In this document: piece after piece, positions 45,104 through 53,988 of the stretch
Numbering within the stretch: position 1 is the first letter of the stretch
Layout: the number at the start of each line of letters is the position of its first letter
Origin: Pararhodobacter marinus
GTDB lineage: Bacteria; Pseudomonadota; Alphaproteobacteria; Rhodobacterales; Rhodobacteraceae
NCBI RefSeq assembly: GCF_003122215.1
Contig: NZ_QEYD01000011.1
Span: 1 to 64,000 of the forward strand
Direction: 5' to 3'
DNA: 64,000 nucleotides
Made by a program: the position numbers and the translations under genes
Notes under the pieces: generated by a model
What the model was told of the DNA's origin: nothing
Database searches by the model: none
The model's input: the letters and a program-made list of their open reading frames with translations, nothing else

Positions 45104-46825
45104 TCAGGATGGCGGACGCCCGTTCCGGTCGCCTCGCGTGCCGCCCGCCACGGGGCCGGTGTCGCGCTGCCCGGTCAGCCCCAGCTTGCGCAGCCGGTAA
45201 TCCAGCTGCGCCCGGCTCATGCCCAGGTCGCGCGCGGCCGCCGAGACATTGCCCCGAGCCGCGCTCAGGGCGCGCGAATAGGCGTCCGTCTCGATCTGCT
45301 GCATCGTGCGCCCCTCGACATGCCCGCTGGCGGTGCTGCGCATGATGCTGCCGCTGGCATGCAGGCGCTCGATGAACTCGGGCATTTCTTCAAGCCCGGC
45401 AAACAGATGCGAGATTTCCAGATCCCCGGCGGGTTCCGCAAAGATGACCCCGCGCTCGATCATGTTCGACAATTCCCGAACATTGCCGGGATAATCGTAG
45501 CGCAACAGCAGGTCCAGTGCCGGCCCGCCGATCTTGCGCAGCGGACGGCCGTGGCGTCGGGAATGGCGGGCGAGGAAATGCTCGATCAGCATCGGCAGAT
45601 CGTCGCGTCTTTCGCGGAGCGGCGGCAGCATGACCGGCAGCAGCGACAGACGATAGAACAGGTCGGCGCGGAACGCGCCCGACTGCACCGCCGCACGCGG
45701 CTGGCCCGAACAGGTCGACACGATCCGGTAATCGCTGCGCACGCCCTCGACCGGCTGAACCCGCAGCGCCAGATGGCCCTGCAGGGCGCGGGGCAGGGCC
45801 AGAAGATCGTTGAAGAACAACGTCCCGCCGCGCGCCCGTTCGATCTGGGCGTCGAGCGTCTTCATCGCCGATTGCGTGTCCTCGGCGTCGAACATGGCGC
45901 AGTTCACCGCCACGAAAGGCCCCGAGGGCCGGCGCCCGATTTCGTGCAGTCGGCGCGCGAACAGCTCTTTCCCCGTGCCCGGCTCGCCCAGCAGCATCAC
46001 CGGTTCGTCATAGCCGCCGACGCGCTCGATCAGGCGGCGCGCCCGCATAATCGCGGGCGAGCGGCCCTGAATGGTGCTGGCGCTGTCCTCGTCGGCCTTG
46101 GGCAGATCGACGGGCGGTTTCCACGGTTTCCCTCGACCGCGCGGCGTATCGAGCCCGAACTCCGCAAGCTCGGGCACATCGTCGCCCCAGGCCTCGGCAT
46201 GGCGCCCGATGATCACGCAGCGCTCGGCGCCCATCCCGGTGCATTCCACTTCGCGGAAAATGACCGGATGCCCCAGAAGCCGCGTCGTATAGCCCGAAGG
46301 CACGCCGATCAGCATCCAGCAGACCGGACAGTCGCAGACGCCGTAATGCGACAGGTGCTCGATCGCCTCGGAACTGTCGTGCCAGTAGAACTCGCCATGG
46401 TAATGCCCGCGCGCGACGTCGAACTCGAACCGCTTTGTGGTGACCTTGACGAAACCCTCCATGGTGTGGATGCGCGGGCCGGCGGCCAGCGCGGCGGTCA
46501 GGTCCTGTTGCTGGAACCGCTGCGCGATCACGTCGGCCAGGTGAATGCCCTGGTTCCAGCCGACCTGGCGGAAGATGCGGCGCGTCTGGTCCATGCCCAT
46601 CGCCTCGATCATCTCGTGGCGCAGATGACCCAGCGAGGCGGTCTGCATCATCACCATGCGGTCGTCGTTCAGCCAGATCCGCCCGTCCCCCAGCGCGAAT
46701 TGCAGCGCGCCGGCAAGGTCGGACAGCGTCGGCGGCGCCCCTTCGTCCAGCAGTTTTGAATCGCCCCGCGACAGGATGCGCGGCGCACGGCGCGAGGCTT
46801 CGGTCAGCGAGATTCGACGGGACAT
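45104..46825 (-). CDS. XylR/DmpR-like aromatic-sensing regulator lacking the GAFTGA loop
   Basis: This 573-residue protein has a XylR_N sensor (about 35-135), a V4R domain (140-212, ECTGMGAERCVIIG, with Cys164, Cys166 and Cys169), an AAA+ domain (252-475) and Fis HTH (505-550). Walker A is GEPGTGKE (280-287). The region where GAFTGA belongs is about 12 residues shorter and contains no such motif, and Walker B reads GGTLFFND rather than GGTLFLDE. Sigma-54 activation is therefore unlikely; it may be a sigma-70-type regulator, as known for TyrR. It faces the aldehyde dehydrogenase gene, with a dyad between them. Confidence 0.9.
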   Translation of the reverse strand: MSRRISLTEASRRAPRILSRGDSKLLDEGAPPTLSDLAGALQFALGDGRIWLNDDRMVMMQTASLGHLRHEMIEAMGMDQTRRIFRQVGWNQGIHLADVIAQRFQQQDLTAALAAGPRIHTMEGFVKVTTKRFEFDVARGHYHGEFYWHDSSEAIEHLSHYGVCDCPVCWMLIGVPSGYTTRLLGHPVIFREVECTGMGAERCVIIGRHAEAWGDDVPELAEFGLDTPRGRGKPWKPPVDLPKADEDSASTIQGRSPAIMRARRLIERVGGYDEPVMLLGEPGTGKELFARRLHEIGRRPSGPFVAVNCAMFDAEDTQSAMKTLDAQIERARGGTLFFNDLLALPRALQGHLALRVQPVEGVRSDYRIVSTCSGQPRAAVQSGAFRADLFYRLSLLPVMLPPLRERRDDLPMLIEHFLARHSRRHGRPLRKIGGPALDLLLRYDYPGNVRELSNMIERGVIFAEPAGDLEISHLFAGLEEMPEFIERLHASGSIMRSTASGHVEGRTMQQIETDAYSRALSAARGNVSAAARDLGMSRAQLDYRLRKLGLTGQRDTGPVAGGTRGDRNGRPPS

Positions 46826-46903
46826 GCAGAATTTGATGAAGCTGAAAGATGGATTTCATCAAGACATGAAATTTCTGCGTCTGCAATGCTCTCGTGAAAA
46901 TTG

Positions 46904-46929
46904 ATTTAAAACAGAGGCTTGTTTTAAAT
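46904..46929 (+). promoter_or_regulatory. ATTTAAAACA-N6-TGTTTTAAAT inverted repeat (regulator operator)
   Basis: Two perfect 10-bp arms around GAGGCT lie between the V4R regulator gene and the aldehyde dehydrogenase gene, in AT-rich DNA. It is the best candidate binding site for that regulator. No GG-N10-GC sigma-54 promoter was found in the interval. Confidence 0.75.
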
Positions 46930-47029
46930 TTTCGCGCCGTCGCGATTATGTCTTGCGCAAATTCTTACCCGATCCCCCAACTTGCCCCGCATCCCGGTGA
47001 GGAGCCGGGCGTCTACGGGAGGACATCAT

Positions 47030-48499
47030 ATGGACGGATCAGCAGGGGCATTCCTGAGCGAAGCTTTGTGGAGCGGGCGCATCTATTCCGGCGGCTGGAC
47101 TGCGACCGAGGCCCAGTCCGAGGTGACGGCGCCCGCCGACGGCGCCTTCGTCGCGCGGGTCGGAAAGGCCAGTGCCGCCGATCTGGCGCGCGCCGCCGCC
47201 GCCGCCGCGCAGGCGCAGCCCGGCTGGGCCGCCACGCCGCCCCAGCAGCGCGCGAAGATCCTGAGCGCCGCCGCCGACATCCTGGAAGCCAACGGGCCCG
47301 AACTCATGCCGTGGATCATCCGCGAAACCGGCTCGATCCCGCCCAAGGCCGGGATCGAGATCGAGCACAGCGCGGGTTTCATTCGGGCCGCGGCCAGCGC
47401 CGCGCTGGAACCCGCGGGGCGTATCCTGCCCAGCCCGGATGGCCGCCACGAGGAAGCGCTGCGCGTGCCGCATGGGGTGGTCGGCGTGATCTCGCCCTTC
47501 AACTTCCCGCTGATCCTGTCGATCCGCGCCATCGCCGCGGCGCTCGCCACCGGCAACACCGTGGTCCACAAACCCGATCCGCGCACGCCGATCACCGGCG
47601 GTGTCATCATCGCCCGGATCTTCGAGGAAGCGGGCCTCCCCGCGAATTGCCTGCATATCGTGCCGGGCGGCGGCGATGTCGGCGCGGCGATGTGCGAGGA
47701 CCCGCATATCGCCATGGTCAGCTTCACCGGCTCGCCCGAAGTGGGCTCGAAAGTCGGCGAGGCCTGCGGGCGCAACCTCAAGCGCGTGCAGCTGGAACTG
47801 GGCGGCAAGAACGCGCTGGTGATCATGGAGGATGCCGACCCTGAGCGGGCGGCGTCCAACGCGGCCTGGGGCGCGTGGCTGCATCAGGGGCAGATCTGCA
47901 TGGCGACGGGGCTGATCCTTGCGCCCAGGGGCATGGCCGCGGATCTGGCGGACAGGCTTGCCGCCAAGGCCCAGCATCTGCCGGTCGGGGACCCGGCCCG
48001 CGGGCAGGTGGCGCTGGGGCCGTTGATCTCGGGACAGGAGGCGCGGCGCATCGAGGGGATCGTGCAGGACGCGGTCGCCAAGGGCGCGCGACTGCTGGCC
48101 GGGGGCACGGCGGAGGGCACGATGTTCCCCGCCACGGTGCTGACCGATGTGACGCCCGGGATGCGCGCTTTCGACGAGGAAATCTTCGGCCCGGTCGCGG
48201 TTATCGCCGCCTATGACGGGGATGACGACGCGGTGCGTCTGGCCAACCTGTCCGAGTTCGGCCTTGCCGCCGGGATCATCGGCACGGATCTGGGCCGCGC
48301 GCGGGCGCTTGGCGACCGGCTTAAGGTGGGTCATCTGCACATCAACGACCAGACGGTGACGGCAAGCCCCTTCGCCCCGTTCGGCGGGCGCGGGCGCTCG
48401 GGCAACGGGACGCGGATCTCGGGTCCGGCGATCTGGGAGGAATTCACCCAATGGGTCTGGGTCACGACCCTGCCCGAGGCGCGCAGCTACCCGTTCTGA
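47030..48499 (+). CDS. benzaldehyde dehydrogenase-like aldehyde dehydrogenase
   Basis: A 489-residue ALDH-fold enzyme. The NAD-binding segment is GVISPFNFPLILSIRAIAAAL, the general base Glu256 is in LELGGKN, and the catalytic Cys290 is in HQGQICMATG. The sequence ISPFNFP...PRTPITGG and the end FTQWVWVT follow XylC-type benzaldehyde dehydrogenases. It oxidises aromatic aldehydes to acids. It is the first gene of an operon with a coniferyl-alcohol dehydrogenase-like SDR. GGGAGGA precedes the ATG. Confidence 0.88.
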   Translation: MDGSAGAFLSEALWSGRIYSGGWTATEAQSEVTAPADGAFVARVGKASAADLARAAAAAAQAQPGWAATPPQQRAKILSAAADILEANGPELMPWIIRETGSIPPKAGIEIEHSAGFIRAAASAALEPAGRILPSPDGRHEEALRVPHGVVGVISPFNFPLILSIRAIAAALATGNTVVHKPDPRTPITGGVIIARIFEEAGLPANCLHIVPGGGDVGAAMCEDPHIAMVSFTGSPEVGSKVGEACGRNLKRVQLELGGKNALVIMEDADPERAASNAAWGAWLHQGQICMATGLILAPRGMAADLADRLAAKAQHLPVGDPARGQVALGPLISGQEARRIEGIVQDAVAKGARLLAGGTAEGTMFPATVLTDVTPGMRAFDEEIFGPVAVIAAYDGDDDAVRLANLSEFGLAAGIIGTDLGRARALGDRLKVGHLHINDQTVTASPFAPFGGRGRSGNGTRISGPAIWEEFTQWVWVTTLPEARSYPF

Positions 48500-48577
48500 C
48501 CCCTCATGCCTTCGGACCGGCGGCCGCCCCCTCGGCGGGGCGGGTGGCCCCGGCTGACCTGAACAAAGGACAAGACC

Positions 48578-49342
48578 ATGAATTTGCAAGGCAAGACACT
48601 CGTCGTAACCGGCGCCTCGTCCGGGATCGGCTCGGAAGTGGCGCGGCTGGCGCGGTTTCACGGCGCGCGCGTTATCGGCATGGACCGCAATGACCCGATG
48701 GTGTCGCTCGATGGTTTCGTGACGGTCGACATGGCCGATCCCGGCTCGATCCAGGCGGCCGTCAACGAATTGCCCAGCCGTATCGACGCGCTGGTCAATT
48801 GCGCGGGGGTCTCTGGGATGGCGGATCCCGACCTCGTGGCGCGGATCAACTATCTGGGGCTGCGCCACCTGACCGAAGCGCTGGTGCCGCATCTGAAGGG
48901 TGGCGCGGTGGTCAATGTCGCCTCGATCCTGGGCGTCGAATGGCCCCGGAGACTGGACGCGCACAAGGCGCTGGCCGCCACCGCCGATTTCGACTCGGGC
49001 GCAGCGTGGCTGAAGGTGAACCCGGTCCCGCCCGAAACCTGCTACCAGTATTTCAAGGAAGCGCTGATCGTCTGGACCAAGCTGCGCGGCTACGCGCTGT
49101 TCATGCAGCACGACATCCGCATGAACGCAGTCGCGCCGGGGCCGGTGATGACGCCGATCCTTGGGGAATTCGTGCAGATGCTGGGCGAGGAGCGGGTCGC
49201 CGCCGATGCCGCCAGGATCAAGCGCCCCGCCATCCCCGACGAGATCGCGCCGCCCGTCCTCTTCCTGTGTTCGGATGCCGCGCGCTGGGTGACGGGGATC
49301 AACCTGCCCGTCGATGGCGGCATCGACGCGATGTATACCTGA
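48578..49342 (+). CDS. coniferyl-alcohol dehydrogenase-like SDR
   Basis: A 254-residue SDR: TGASSGIGSE (11-20), NCAGVSG, Ser116 in VASILGVEW, and the catalytic pair Tyr156/Lys160 in CYQYFKEALIVW. The long insertion between the Ser and the Tyr, and the CYQxxKEALIVW motif, match CalA-type coniferyl alcohol dehydrogenases. With the upstream aldehyde dehydrogenase it would oxidise an aromatic alcohol to the acid. Substrate assignment is by family only. AAAGGA precedes the ATG. Confidence 0.85.
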   Translation: MNLQGKTLVVTGASSGIGSEVARLARFHGARVIGMDRNDPMVSLDGFVTVDMADPGSIQAAVNELPSRIDALVNCAGVSGMADPDLVARINYLGLRHLTEALVPHLKGGAVVNVASILGVEWPRRLDAHKALAATADFDSGAAWLKVNPVPPETCYQYFKEALIVWTKLRGYALFMQHDIRMNAVAPGPVMTPILGEFVQMLGEERVAADAARIKRPAIPDEIAPPVLFLCSDAARWVTGINLPVDGGIDAMYT

Positions 49343-49350
49343 GCCGCGCC

Positions 49351-50260
49351 ATGTCGATTGAACAGCTGGACGCCGTGCTCGAGGCCGGGGCGCAGAACCC
49401 GCCTCCGGTCACACAAGGTCCCGCCGCCCTGCGGCAATGGTTCGAGGCGATGATGGCGCCCATGCCGGTGGCCGGAACTGTCGCGGTCGAACCGGTCGAG
49501 ATCGCCGGGAACGGCTGCGAATTCCTGTGGCCCGACGGCCCGGGCGACGGAACCGGCCCGGGCACCAATACCCGGCTGATCGTCTACGTTCATGGCGGCG
49601 GCTTCGTCTTCGGCTCACCACGCTCGCACCGGGTCATCGCCAGCCATCTGGCCCGCGCCAGCGGGATTCCCGTGTTGTCGGCGCAGTACCGCATGGCGCC
49701 CGAGCATCCCTATCCTGCCGCGCCCGACGATCTCATGGCGATCTGGCGCTGGGTGCTGGAGAGGGGCCACGCGCCGGGCACCGTCGCGCTGGCGGGGGAT
49801 TCAGCGGGTGGCACCCTGGCGCTGGGCACGGCTTGTCGGGCGCGCGATGCGGGCTTGCCGCTGCCCGCCGCGCTGGCGCTGTTGTCCCCGGCGCTGGACT
49901 TCGCCCATGACAGCGCATCGCATGTCGAGATGGCGGGAGGCGCCGCTGGTCAACCGGCCCTTCGCCGAGATGTTCACTGCGGCGTATCTCGGCGCGCGCG
50001 ACCGTCGCGACGCTGGGGTGACGCCGCTTTGCGGCGATCTGTCCGGTCTGCCGCCGATGCAGGTGCAGGTCGGCAGCCGGGAGTTCCTGCGCGACGACAG
50101 CGTGACGCTGGTCGAGCGCGTCGTGGCCGCGGGCGGCCGTGCCGAGATGATCCTCTGGGACGGCATGTGCCACAACCACCAGCTTTTCGCGCCCGTCCTG
50201 GAGGAGGGGATGGACTCGATCGAACGCGCCGCAGCGTTCCTGCGCGCCCATCTGGCGTGA
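49351..50260 (+). pseudogene. esterase/lipase (HSL-type alpha/beta-hydrolase) with a frameshift
   Basis: The first 195 codons read HSL-type esterase: the oxyanion motif YVHGGGFVFGS and the nucleophile motif AGDSAGGT. After HDSASHVEMAG the frame is lost; the continuation lies one base later (EAPLVNRPFAEMFTAAYLGA, then QVGSREFLRDDS with the catalytic Asp and the His in DGMCHNHQLF). Removing one G from the GGG at 49935-49937 restores a single 302-residue protein. A real mutation or a sequencing error is possible. It is otherwise complete and 8 bp after the SDR gene. Confidence 0.85.
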
Positions 50261-50275
50261 GGACCTGACACAGCC

Positions 50276-50297
50276 GCGCGGCCGCCGCAGGCCGCGC
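50276..50297 (+). other. intercistronic hairpin before the ABC substrate-binding gene
   Basis: GCGCGGCC and GGCCGCGC form an 8-bp stem with a 6-base loop between the esterase stop and the binding-protein ribosome site. Such hairpins often stabilise the downstream message. Confidence 0.5.
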
Positions 50298-50319
50298 AGA
50301 CAACAAGGGAGGAGCAAAC

Positions 50320-51621
50320 ATGAAAACCCACCAACCCGGCGCCCTGACGCGCCGGCATTTCACCGCACTGGGCGGGGCGGCGCTGGTCGTGCCGGCGATG
50401 GCCCGGCGCCTGCGCGCGCAGGATGCCGACACGATCCGCATCGGCTTTGTCGGGCCGCGATCGGGGCCTCTGGGCATATTCGGCGCAGGCGACGCCTTTC
50501 TGGTCGAGCATTTCAACCGCGCGCAGGCGGACGGGATCGAGATCGGCGGGCGCCGCTACGGGGTCGAGATCGTGCTGGTCGATACCCAGTCCGACCCGGT
50601 GCGCGGCAGCCTTGTGACGCGCGACCTGATCACCGGGCAGGCGCCCGACATCGTCATCACCGCCTCGACGCCCGAAACCGTCAACCCGGTCGCCGATGCC
50701 TGCGAGGCGGCGGGGATGCCCTGCCTGTCGACCACCGCGCCCTGGGAGAGCTTCTATTTCGGGCGGGGCGGGCGTCCCGGACAACCTTCGCCCTTCCGCT
50801 GGACCTATCACTTCTGTTTCGGGACCGGGAATTTCGTCACCCTCTATGATGACCAGTGGCGTCAGGTCGACACCAACCGCAAGGTCGGCATTCTGGCCCC
50901 GAACGATGCCGACGGGAACGCGATCCGCGCGGGGCTTCTGCCCGCGCTGTCGGCGGCGGGCTGGGACATTCTGGACCCCGGCCCCTACGAGAACATGTCG
51001 AGCGATTTCTCGCGGCATATCGAAGCCTTCAGATCCGCCGGGGTCGAGATCGTCAACGCCTTCCCTTTCCCGCCCGATTTCCCCGTCTTCTGGCGTCAGG
51101 CCGCGCAGCAGGGGCTGGCCCAGCAGGTCAAGGTCATGCAGATGGCCAAGGCCGGGCTGTTCGCCGCCGAACTCGATGCGATGGGCAGTCTGGGCTACGG
51201 GCTGCATGCCGGCGCCTACTGGCACCCGGTCTTCCCCTTCGCCTCGACCGCCGTGGGGCTGAGCAGCGCCGGAATCGCCCAGGGCTACGAGGCCGCCACG
51301 GGGCAGCAATGGAACCAGCAGGTCGGCGCGACGGCCAGCCTGCTCGACGCCACGCTGGCCGCGCTGCGTGCGTCGGGGGCGCCCAAGGACAAGGCCGCGC
51401 TCGCCTCGGCGCTGTCGGGCCTGCAATGCGACACGGCGGTCGGACCCGTCGATTTCGCCAATGGCCCGGTGCCCAATTGCGCCGAAACGCATCTGGTGGG
51501 CGTGCAGTGGAACCGCGCAACCAGCGGTCCCTGGGGGTATCAGCTCGATGTCGTGTCGAATGCCGATCACCCGTCGGTGCCGACCACGGCGGCGATGACC
51601 GCCTACCGGCTGGGGGGCTGA
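50320..51621 (+). CDS. ABC transporter substrate-binding protein (LivK-type, Tat signal)
   Basis: A 433-residue periplasmic binding protein of the leucine/amide-aromatic acid type. The N-terminus has a twin-arginine pattern TRRHFTALGGAALVV, then mature DTIRIGFVGPRSGPLGIFG. It binds the ligand for the four downstream ABC genes. Since it follows aromatic alcohol/aldehyde dehydrogenase and esterase genes, an aromatic carboxylate is likelier than a branched-chain amino acid. GGGAGGAG precedes the ATG. Confidence 0.92.
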   Translation: MKTHQPGALTRRHFTALGGAALVVPAMARRLRAQDADTIRIGFVGPRSGPLGIFGAGDAFLVEHFNRAQADGIEIGGRRYGVEIVLVDTQSDPVRGSLVTRDLITGQAPDIVITASTPETVNPVADACEAAGMPCLSTTAPWESFYFGRGGRPGQPSPFRWTYHFCFGTGNFVTLYDDQWRQVDTNRKVGILAPNDADGNAIRAGLLPALSAAGWDILDPGPYENMSSDFSRHIEAFRSAGVEIVNAFPFPPDFPVFWRQAAQQGLAQQVKVMQMAKAGLFAAELDAMGSLGYGLHAGAYWHPVFPFASTAVGLSSAGIAQGYEAATGQQWNQQVGATASLLDATLAALRASGAPKDKAALASALSGLQCDTAVGPVDFANGPVPNCAETHLVGVQWNRATSGPWGYQLDVVSNADHPSVPTTAAMTAYRLGG

Positions 51622-51627
51622 GATCCG

Positions 51628-52353
51628 ATGCAGGCACTCCTTTCGGGGCAGGGGCTGGTCAAGTCCTTCGGTCGCCTGCGCGCGGTGGACGGCGTCGATA
51701 TCGCCGTCCATCCGGGCGAGGCGCTGGGCATCGTCGGCCCCAACGGCGCGGGCAAGACCACGCTGTTCGGTGCGCTGGCCGGGGCCTTTCCGCTCAGCGC
51801 CGGCACGATCCGCCTGGACGGCGCCGCGATCACCGCGTTGCCCGCCGCGCGCCGCTGCGCGCTGGGCATCGCCCGCACGCACCAGATCCCGCGCCCGTTT
51901 CTGGGCCTGAGCGTGTTTGAAAACGTGCAGGTCGCCGCGCGCGCGGGCGGGGCGCTGGATGCCGACGCCTCGGTCGGGACTGCCGCGGGGATCCTGTCCC
52001 GCACCGGCCTGCACGATCTGGCCAACCGCCCCGCCGGGGCGCTGGGGCTTCTGGACCGCAAGCGGCTGGAACTGGCGCGCGCGCTGGCGACGCAGCCGCG
52101 CGTGCTGCTGCTCGACGAGATCGGCGGCGGCCTGACAGAGGCCGAGCTGGAACAGCTGGTCGCGCTGATCCTCGGGCTGAAAGCGCAGGGTCTGACCATC
52201 GTCTGGATCGAGCATATCCTGCACGCGCTTCTTCAGGTGATTGACCGGCTGGTCTGCATGGCGCAGGGCCGCGTTCTGGCCGAGGGCGCCCCCCAGACCG
52301 TGATGGCCGACGCGCAGGTGCGCGCCGCCTATCTGGGGAGCGACCCGGAATGA
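51628..52353 (+). CDS. ABC transporter ATP-binding protein (LivG-type)
   Basis: A 241-residue ATPase: Walker A GPNGAGKTT, a somewhat degenerate signature motif region at LGLLDRKRLELARALA, and Walker B LLLDEIGGGL with LivG-like ERAL-type helices. The usual LSGG is not obvious (GALGLLDRKR), as is common in LivG where it reads LxYGxQRRLEIARAL. It begins 6 bp after the binding-protein gene and overlaps the LivF gene by 4 bp. Confidence 0.92.
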   Translation: MQALLSGQGLVKSFGRLRAVDGVDIAVHPGEALGIVGPNGAGKTTLFGALAGAFPLSAGTIRLDGAAITALPAARRCALGIARTHQIPRPFLGLSVFENVQVAARAGGALDADASVGTAAGILSRTGLHDLANRPAGALGLLDRKRLELARALATQPRVLLLDEIGGGLTEAELEQLVALILGLKAQGLTIVWIEHILHALLQVIDRLVCMAQGRVLAEGAPQTVMADAQVRAAYLGSDPE

Positions 52354-53075
52354 CGCTGCTATCCGTCGAAACCCTGACCGCCCGGCACGGCTTGCTGACC
52401 GCGCTGCGCGACGTGTCGCTGAGCGTCGAGGCAGGCGAAGTCCTGTGCCTTATCGGCGCCAACGGCGCGGGCAAGTCGACGCTTCTGCGCTGTATCGCCG
52501 GGGCCCATCACGCTGCCACCGGGACGGTGCGGCTGCACGGACGGGACATGACCGCGCTGAGCGCCTTTGCCCGCGTGCGGACCGGGATCGCGCTGGCGCC
52601 CGAAGGGCGGCGCCTGTTCCCGGACATGACCCTGCGCGAGAACCTGATGCTGGCCGCCGAGAACGGGCGGCGCGGCGACTGGACCCTGACGCGCGTCCTC
52701 GACGCTTTCGACGCGCTGAAGCCGCTGCTCGACCAGCCTGCCGGGGGCTTTTCCGGCGGTCAGCGTCAGGCCGCTGCCATCGGCCGCGCGCTGATGGCCA
52801 ATCCCGACCTCCTGCTTCTGGACGAGGTTTCGCTGGGCCTGTCGCCCGCCGCGGTCGAGGGGGTCTATGCCTCGCTTGCGCAGGTGCGGGGCGGGGGGAA
52901 GATGGGGATGATCGTGGTCGAACAGGACCTGACCCGCGCGCTGTCTTTCGCCGACCGGGTGATTTGCCTGTCCGAGGGCGAGGCCGTGCTCGAGGGCCGG
53001 CCCGCCGACCTGACCCGCGCGGCGATCACCCGCGCCTATTTCGGATTGTCGCAGGGTGAGGTGACGCATGTCTGA
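52350..53075 (+). CDS. ABC transporter ATP-binding protein (LivF-type)
   Basis: A 241-residue ATPase: Walker A GANGAGKST, signature FSGGQRQAAAIGRALM, Walker B LLLLDEVSLGL, and the switch VVEQD in place of H-loop spacing typical of LivF. The GRRLFPDMTLRENL segment is characteristic. ATGA overlap with the LivG gene; overlaps the permease gene by 8 bp. Confidence 0.93.
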   Translation: MTLLSVETLTARHGLLTALRDVSLSVEAGEVLCLIGANGAGKSTLLRCIAGAHHAATGTVRLHGRDMTALSAFARVRTGIALAPEGRRLFPDMTLRENLMLAAENGRRGDWTLTRVLDAFDALKPLLDQPAGGFSGGQRQAAAIGRALMANPDLLLLDEVSLGLSPAAVEGVYASLAQVRGGGKMGMIVVEQDLTRALSFADRVICLSEGEAVLEGRPADLTRAAITRAYFGLSQGEVTHV

Positions 53076-53988
53076 GAGCCTGCTCAACGCGCTGGTGCAG
53101 GGGGTCCTGCTGGGCGGCTATTACGCGATCGTCGCGGCCGGGCTGTCGCTGATGTTCGGCGTCGTGCGGTTCATCAACCTCGCGCATGGCGATCTTCTGG
53201 TGCTGGGCGCGATGCTGGCGCTTATCGCGGTCGAGGCTCTGGGCTGGCCCGTCTGGCTGGCCGTTGCCACGGTGATTCCGCTGATGGCCGCGCTGGGCTG
53301 GGCCCTGCAGCGCCTGATGTTCGAACGCGCGCTCGCGGCCGGGCCGCTTCTGCCGATCCTTGTCACGCTGGGGTTGGGCGCGACGTTGCAAAACGGGATG
53401 TTCGGGCTTTTCGGCTCGAATACCCGCTCGCTCGGCGCGCATATCGGCGATCTGTCTTGGTCGGGCTGGAGCCTGCCGGGCGGGCTCAGGGTGGGGACGC
53501 TGCCGGTCCTGACCTTCACCCTGGCCATCGCGGTGCTGGGACTGATGCACCTGATGCTGCGCCGCACGCCGCTGGGCCGCGCGATCCGCGCCACGGCACA
53601 GGATCCGGGGGCGGCGGAGCTTTCGGGCGTCGATGCCCGCCGCGTTCACCGTGCCGCCGCCGCCATCGCCTTCGCGCTGGCCGCGCTGGGTGGCGTGCTG
53701 CTGGCCATGCGCGCGCAGGTAACGCCCTTTGCCGGGCCGCCGCAGCTGATCTTCGCCTTCGAGGCGGTGGTCATCGGCGGGATCGGCAGCCTGTGGGGCA
53801 CGCTGATCGGCGGCATCGTGCTGGGACTGGCGCAAACGCTGGGCGGCACGATCTCGGCGCAGGTCTCGCTTCTGGCGGGGCATCTGGTGCTGCTCGCGGT
53901 GCTGGGCTGGCGCGTCCTGCGCGACGAGGCGGCGGCGCGCGGCGGCTGGATAGCGCTGATGCGCGTGAAAGGACCTTCCCATGACTGA
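53068..53988 (+). CDS. ABC transporter permease (LivH-type)
   Basis: A 306-residue permease with about eight membrane helices. The start NALVQGVLLGGYYAIVAAGL and the EAA-like loop IGGIGSLWGTLIGGIVLG match LivH. It overlaps the LivF gene by 8 bp and the LivM gene by 8 bp. It forms the channel together with the next gene product. Confidence 0.92.
   Translation: MSESLLNALVQGVLLGGYYAIVAAGLSLMFGVVRFINLAHGDLLVLGAMLALIAVEALGWPVWLAVATVIPLMAALGWALQRLMFERALAAGPLLPILVTLGLGATLQNGMFGLFGSNTRSLGAHIGDLSWSGWSLPGGLRVGTLPVLTFTLAIAVLGLMHLMLRRTPLGRAIRATAQDPGAAELSGVDARRVHRAAAAIAFALAALGGVLLAMRAQVTPFAGPPQLIFAFEAVVIGGIGSLWGTLIGGIVLGLAQTLGGTISAQVSLLAGHLVLLAVLGWRVLRDEAAARGGWIALMRVKGPSHD

Noticed and set aside
49930-49945. 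Programmed frameshift in the esterase gene
   Set aside because: No slippery heptamer or downstream structure is seen; a simple indel or sequencing error explains the data better.
49801-52224. 807-codon antisense frame across the esterase and ABC genes
   Set aside because: Same codon-bias artefact; no domain recognised, and the plus strand carries well-defined ABC proteins.
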